Below are positions 14,175 to 17,442 of a stretch of DNA of 17,442 nucleotides, piece by piece; the first letter of the stretch is position 1, and each line of letters starts with the position of its first letter. Under the pieces are notes generated by a model. That model made no database searches. It had not been told where the DNA came from and worked only from the letters and a program-made list of their open reading frames with translations. The stretch comes from JAICND01 sp040905905 (lineage in GTDB: Bacteria > Actinomycetota > Acidimicrobiia > Spongiisociales > ZC4RG35). The stretch covers positions 1-17,442 of the forward strand of contig JBBDQN010000052.1 of NCBI GenBank assembly GCA_040905905.1, read 5' to 3'. The translations under genes and the position numbers were made by a program.

Positions 14175-14180
14175 CTCCTT
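14175..14180 (-). promoter_or_regulatory. Ribosome-binding site favouring a CTG start for the OppC-type permease
   Basis: AAGGAG overlaps the TAA stop of the OppB-type gene and is five bases from an in-frame CTG at 14167-14169. The alternative TTG (14110-14112) is 63 bases further on and has only a weak AGGA nearby. Confidence 0.5.
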
Positions 14181-15333
14181 AGGAGTAGCGGATCCGCGGG
14201 TCGAGGTACATGTAGGCAACGTCTGCAACGATGTGACCCACCAGGGCGAGGATTCCGATGATGCCCAGCGTCCCGGTGGCCAGGGGAATGTCCTCCAACA
14301 GAGTCGCGGTCAGCAACATCTGGCCCAAACCGGGCCAGGAGAAAACCCCTTCGGTGATGATGCCGCCGCTGATGACAAAGGCCAGCGCCAGGACCATGGC
14401 GGTGATCACCGGTAGCAGGGCGTTGCGCGCCGCGTGTTTGTCGCGGATCGTCCGCTCGGAGAGGCCTTTGGCCCGTGCAGTAAGGATGTAGTCCTCCCGC
14501 AACGTCTCCAACATCGCCGAGCGGGTCAAGAGCATCACGCCGGCGAAGGCGACACAGGCGAGAGTCATCACCGGAAGGACAGTGTGGTGGAGAAGGTCGC
14601 CCACAAACGGCCGTAACGGGCTGAACCACCAATACGCCACGAAGCTGACGAGCAGAACGGCGAACCCCGTGCGCCACACGATCCTCTGCAATCGCTCGGC
14701 CTTCAGGTTCCTCGCCACCACAAAAACTGCAAGCACCAATGCGCTCACGGCGAATGCCGAGATCATGAACCTCATAAACACCTGATTGGGGTTCATTGGT
14801 GCCCCGCTCCATTCCTGCACGTCGGTGAACTTGCCGAGGGGGAACCAGTCGAGGATGAAACCAAAGAACCAGAGCATCATGATGGCGAACCACGGATAGA
14901 ACACCGTGTAACCAGCCACCCCGCCCAGCGTGAGGGCTGTTTCAGTGAAGCGCCCCCGCCGCCAGGCCATGATCTTGCCGAGGCCAAAGCCCAGGTAATA
15001 GGCGACCAGCGTTGCTGAGAGGAACAGGACCACGGTTCGAGGTAAGCGCTCGAGTATGAGTTGGGAAACGGGAGTCGGATATTGGGTGAAAGAAACTCCG
15101 AGATCACCCTGGAAGAAGTTGAGAACGTAGGTGAAAACCCGTCCCGCCAGCGGCTGGTCGAGGCCGAGCTGGGCGGCCAACATTCTCTGGGCTTCAGGTG
15201 GAATGTCCGGATCGGATATGAGCTGCTGGGTTATATCGCCGGGTTGAGCCTCAAGCAACAGATACACCAGAGCCAGGAACACCACCAGCAAAAGCAAGCC
15301 CTGGATTAGGCGTTTACCGATGAACTTCAGCAC
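14179..15333 (-). CDS. Peptide ABC transporter permease (OppB/DppB type)
   Basis: This is the first permease of the importer, 384 residues with the usual N-terminal LKFIGKRLIQGLLLLVVFLA membrane helix. It is followed by the periplasmic segment typical of OppB: EAQPGDITQQLI and MLAAQLGLDQPLAGRVFTYV. GDLGVSFTQYPTPVSQLILE is a family signature. The EAA loop is ILTARAKGLSERTIRDKHAA. The ending TLLEDIPLATGTLGIIGILA and the last helix up to YLDPRIRYS are standard. At 384 residues it is longer than common OppB proteins (about 310-330), with extra hydrophobic segments in the middle (about residues 140-260). The GTG start has GGGAGG eight bases upstream. It follows the binding-protein gene after a 125-base gap containing a strong hairpin. 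Confidence 0.93.
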   Translation of the reverse strand: MLKFIGKRLIQGLLLLVVFLALVYLLLEAQPGDITQQLISDPDIPPEAQRMLAAQLGLDQPLAGRVFTYVLNFFQGDLGVSFTQYPTPVSQLILERLPRTVVLFLSATLVAYYLGFGLGKIMAWRRGRFTETALTLGGVAGYTVFYPWFAIMMLWFFGFILDWFPLGKFTDVQEWSGAPMNPNQVFMRFMISAFAVSALVLAVFVVARNLKAERLQRIVWRTGFAVLLVSFVAYWWFSPLRPFVGDLLHHTVLPVMTLACVAFAGVMLLTRSAMLETLREDYILTARAKGLSERTIRDKHAARNALLPVITAMVLALAFVISGGIITEGVFSWPGLGQMLLTATLLEDIPLATGTLGIIGILALVGHIVADVAYMYLDPRIRYS

Positions 15334-15384
15334 GATCTGATCCTCCCTGTGCCTGCGGGCGAGGCTACCACACGACCCTTGCGC

Positions 15385-15419
15385 GGAACGGGGGCGGAGT
15401 TTGTCTCCGCCCCCGTTCC
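15385..15419 (-). terminator. Strong hairpin between binding-protein and permease genes
   Basis: GGAACGGGGGCGGAG (15385-15399) and its exact complement (15405-15419) form a 15-bp perfect, very GC-rich stem with a 5-nt loop. There is no U-tract after it in the direction of transcription. It probably protects the 3' end of the binding-protein mRNA and partly stops transcription, so the binding protein is made in excess over the permeases. Confidence 0.65.
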
Positions 15420-15458
15420 TAACAGATCGTCACTGCACGTTCGTGCAACCCTTACGGG

Positions 15459-17381
15459 TCAACGAGCGGCTGTGACCAATCCCTGCTGTCCGGAGAGGAA
15501 CTGCAGGCCCGACAGGGTCTGCGTGAACGGGAAGTTCACGTTGGCCTGGCGGTAGAACTCGAGGATGCCTGTGTCAAAGAGCAGGATGTAGGGCAACTCG
15601 TCGGCGAGTATTACCTCCATCTCCCACATGATGTCGTAGGCCTCTTCTTCGGTCTGGGCTGCGTTGTACTGTTCGACCAGAGCGTCGAAATCGGCGTTGG
15701 CGAAGCCGGGGGCGTTGTCACCTTCATTCACGAGGGTGTCGTTCTTCGATGCGAAGAAAGACTCGTGATAGGTGGGCAGCGCCGGGTTCCCGAGCGACCA
15801 GCCAAGCAGATACATGTCGAACGCCAGGGTGCCGTCCTCCTGGACTCCATAGACCCTGTCAACCAGGGCATTGAAGTCGGTGGGGTTGGCCTCGGCGTCA
15901 AAACCGAGCTGGTTCAACCAGGTCTCGATCCATACCGAGTAGGTGGCCCGCAACGGGTCGTAGCCCGGTCCGGGGGCGATGACTTCGAGCTCCGGAATCG
16001 GGTTTCCGTTGAGCAGAAGGCCCTCGCCAGGCACGACGGCCTGGAGAATGACGCCATCCGCATCGACAGCCATGGCCGGCTCGGTCGTCCAGGTGAAGCC
16101 GCCCTCCTTGAGGAGAGCAACTGCGCCTTCGAGACGCTCCTGCATGGTCTTGCCGACATAGCGGGAAGCGACTTCATCGGCTACTTCCTCGTTGTACCAC
16201 TTGGTGTTGCCTTCAGGCAGCGTCACGTACAGCGGGAAAGCCACGCCCTGGAGGACGTTGTTGGCCATGAATTCCTTGTCGATCATCAGCGCCAGAGCCT
16301 CCCGGAACTGGGGAATGCTCATGGGCTCCTTGCGGAGGTTGAAGGCCATATAGCGGAACCCGTTGGTGGGGTTAACCACCGCCGTCAGCTCCTCATTGCC
16401 ATCAACCTGAGCGAGAAGACCCCGCTGCATGCCGAGCGGGTTGAGGAGGTAGTCCACCTCGCCCGCCGCCAGCGCTAGCACGGCTGCGTCCTGTCCACCG
16501 TAAAGCGAGAAAATCGCTTCACTGGCGAACGGCCCGATCGTGTAGGTCACGCCACCGGACTCAACGGTCTGACCCGAGTCGTAGTAGCTCGGGTTGGCCG
16601 TGTTGCGAGCAAAGGTGCCTTCCGCACGCTCGGCAAAGACCATGGGGCCTCCGGAAACGTCGAGACCGGTACCCGCCACGGCGTACAACGCCTCGGCAGG
16701 TTCCTCCGAGGTCTTGGCTTCTTCCACCGCGTCGCCCCAAATGTGGGCCGGCATGATGGGAGCAAGGCCAACCTGGTGCGGCCAAATCGCCAGACCAGGA
16801 CGCTCGTTGAACACAAACTTGACAGTCGTGTCATCCACGGCCTCAACGGCCGTCAGACCAAGGCTGCCCTCAGCCGCGATCGGATACGAGTTCAGCCAGC
16901 TGCCACCCAGCGCCAGGTCGCGCACCGTCTCATAAGTGAAGACGATGTCGCCCGCAGTGATGGGGGTGCCGTCTGACCATGTCGCATCATCACGCATGGT
17001 TACATCGATAGCCCAGCCATCGCCTTCAGCTGCCCCGGTGGGTACTTCGGCGCTGGCAGCAATGTCGCTGTCCAGTTCGATACCGGGGTAGTTGAGTCCG
17101 AATAGCGCGGGCTTGGTGGGGCTCAGGACATACGCATTCCACACGGTCCCCGCCGGGCCGATGTAGGCCCAGTAGTTGTCGGTGGTGGTGTCTGAGAAGA
17201 TCCCCAACCGGTATGTGAAGCCGGCTGGCGGTGCGGTGGTGGTCGGGCCTACCGTCGTGGCAGTCGTCGTACCCGTACCAGTTGTGGTTGTGGTCCCACT
17301 TGTGCACGCCGCCGCCACGATTGCAAACACCGTGACGATTGCGAGACCGCGCCATCGGCCGAGCTTTTTAGAGGCTCTCAC
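15459..17381 (-). CDS. Peptide ABC transporter substrate-binding lipoprotein (SBP_bac_5 type)
   Basis: This surface-anchored receptor captures peptides or similar ligands for the importer. It has 640 residues from a GTG with GGGAGG nine bases upstream. A basic start and hydrophobic stretch end in the lipobox IVAAAC (C26). A Thr-rich linker (30-52) follows, probably a flexible tether. Family-5 features are WSDGTPITAGDIVFTYETV (about 134-152), the segment ending in FRYMAFNLRKEPMSIPQFRE, ALALMIDKEFMANNVLQGVA, and a C-terminal YDIMWEMEVILADELPYILL. At 640 residues it is longer than E. coli OppA (about 540). Ligand cannot be read from the sequence. It is the first gene of the transporter unit; its promoter lies at or beyond the right window edge. 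Confidence 0.94.
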   Translation of the reverse strand: MRASKKLGRWRGLAIVTVFAIVAAACTSGTTTTTGTGTTTATTVGPTTTAPPAGFTYRLGIFSDTTTDNYWAYIGPAGTVWNAYVLSPTKPALFGLNYPGIELDSDIAASAEVPTGAAEGDGWAIDVTMRDDATWSDGTPITAGDIVFTYETVRDLALGGSWLNSYPIAAEGSLGLTAVEAVDDTTVKFVFNERPGLAIWPHQVGLAPIMPAHIWGDAVEEAKTSEEPAEALYAVAGTGLDVSGGPMVFAERAEGTFARNTANPSYYDSGQTVESGGVTYTIGPFASEAIFSLYGGQDAAVLALAAGEVDYLLNPLGMQRGLLAQVDGNEELTAVVNPTNGFRYMAFNLRKEPMSIPQFREALALMIDKEFMANNVLQGVAFPLYVTLPEGNTKWYNEEVADEVASRYVGKTMQERLEGAVALLKEGGFTWTTEPAMAVDADGVILQAVVPGEGLLLNGNPIPELEVIAPGPGYDPLRATYSVWIETWLNQLGFDAEANPTDFNALVDRVYGVQEDGTLAFDMYLLGWSLGNPALPTYHESFFASKNDTLVNEGDNAPGFANADFDALVEQYNAAQTEEEAYDIMWEMEVILADELPYILLFDTGILEFYRQANVNFPFTQTLSGLQFLSGQQGLVTAAR

Positions 17382-17426
17382 CGTTATGGTCCTCCCGTTT
17401 TTGATTTTCCGTTTACCTGCTGTTGC

Positions 17427-17442
17427 CCGGGCGATCGCCCGG
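17427..17442. repeat. Perfect 16-bp palindrome at the right window edge
   Basis: CCGGGCGATCGCCCGG reads the same on both strands and runs to the last base, so it may continue outside the window. It lies about 45 bases before the binding-protein start and may be an operator, the start of a leader hairpin, or the terminator of an upstream gene. The rest of 17382-17426 shows the ribosome-binding site but no clear promoter. Confidence 0.35.

Noticed and set aside
13871..14893. 340-codon minus-strand frame overlapping both permease genes in another frame
   Set aside because: Gly/Arg/His-rich, with no hydrophobic segments, while the permease frames show EAA loops and membrane helices.
17219..17310. 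Thr-codon-rich repeat in the binding-protein gene as a CRISPR or mobile repeat
   Set aside because: It is the coding sequence of the flexible tether after the lipobox; codons vary and there is no repeat-spacer pattern.
1..17442. tRNA, rRNA, transposase, phage or defence-system genes
   Set aside because: Looked for in intergenic stretches and frames; none seen. The gaps are short and the genes are housekeeping or transport.

Overview
This window looks like a piece of a GC-rich actinobacterial chromosome. The strongest evidence is a minus-strand block, in transcription order: CDP-alcohol phosphatidyltransferase (pgsA-like), gcvH, GarA-like FHA protein, MerR regulator, [DacB, Hpt], DUF151 bifunctional nuclease, second MerR regulator. 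Without the bracketed genes this follows, as I recall it, the Mycobacterium tuberculosis Rv1822/Rv1826-Rv1830 neighbourhood. The Thr-rich linkers after the lipobox of the substrate-binding lipoprotein and the general divergence suggest an early-branching, probably uncultured lineage such as Acidimicrobiia. That placement is an inference.

Layout, left to right. (1) 1-1675, plus strand: the 3' part of an FtsH-like AAA+ zinc metalloprotease. (2) 1685-2938, minus strand and convergent with it: a PDZ/beta-propeller lipoprotein. A hairpin spans both stop codons. (3) 3001-6552, minus strand, a tightly coupled unit read from right to left: MerR regulator, a PD-(D/E)xK-like protein without an ordinary start codon, glycine-cleavage T protein, a small protein resembling part of a fold-type-I PLP enzyme, and a monoacylglycerol-lipase-like hydrolase. 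A sigma-70-type promoter with a dyad over its -35 box precedes this unit. (4) 6688-11026, minus strand: pgsA, gcvH, FHA, MerR, D-Ala-D-Ala carboxypeptidase, hypoxanthine phosphoribosyltransferase and DUF151, mostly overlapping or closely spaced. (5) 11044-17381, minus strand: a complete oligopeptide/dipeptide-type ABC importer (binding protein, two permeases, two ATPases). A strong hairpin separates the binding protein from the permeases.

How it fits together. Two parts of the glycine cleavage system (H and T) lie in neighbouring units, with an FHA protein related to GarA/OdhI, a family that controls 2-oxoglutarate and glutamate metabolism. The rest is central housekeeping: phospholipid synthesis, peptidoglycan trimming, purine salvage, peptide uptake and membrane proteolysis. 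I see no phage, transposon, CRISPR array, tRNA or rRNA.

The main oddities are three genes (pgsA, oppC and the PD-(D/E)xK-like gene) whose coding similarity or ribosome-binding site points to starts at near-cognate codons (ACG, CTG, ATA), a GarA-like protein with a zinc ribbon in place of the phospho-switch segment, a catalytically doubtful PLP-fold relative coupled to gcvT, and a large insertion in the AAA domain of the FtsH-like protease. I found no convincing wholly new multi-gene system. All identifications are from reading the sequence; no search was run.
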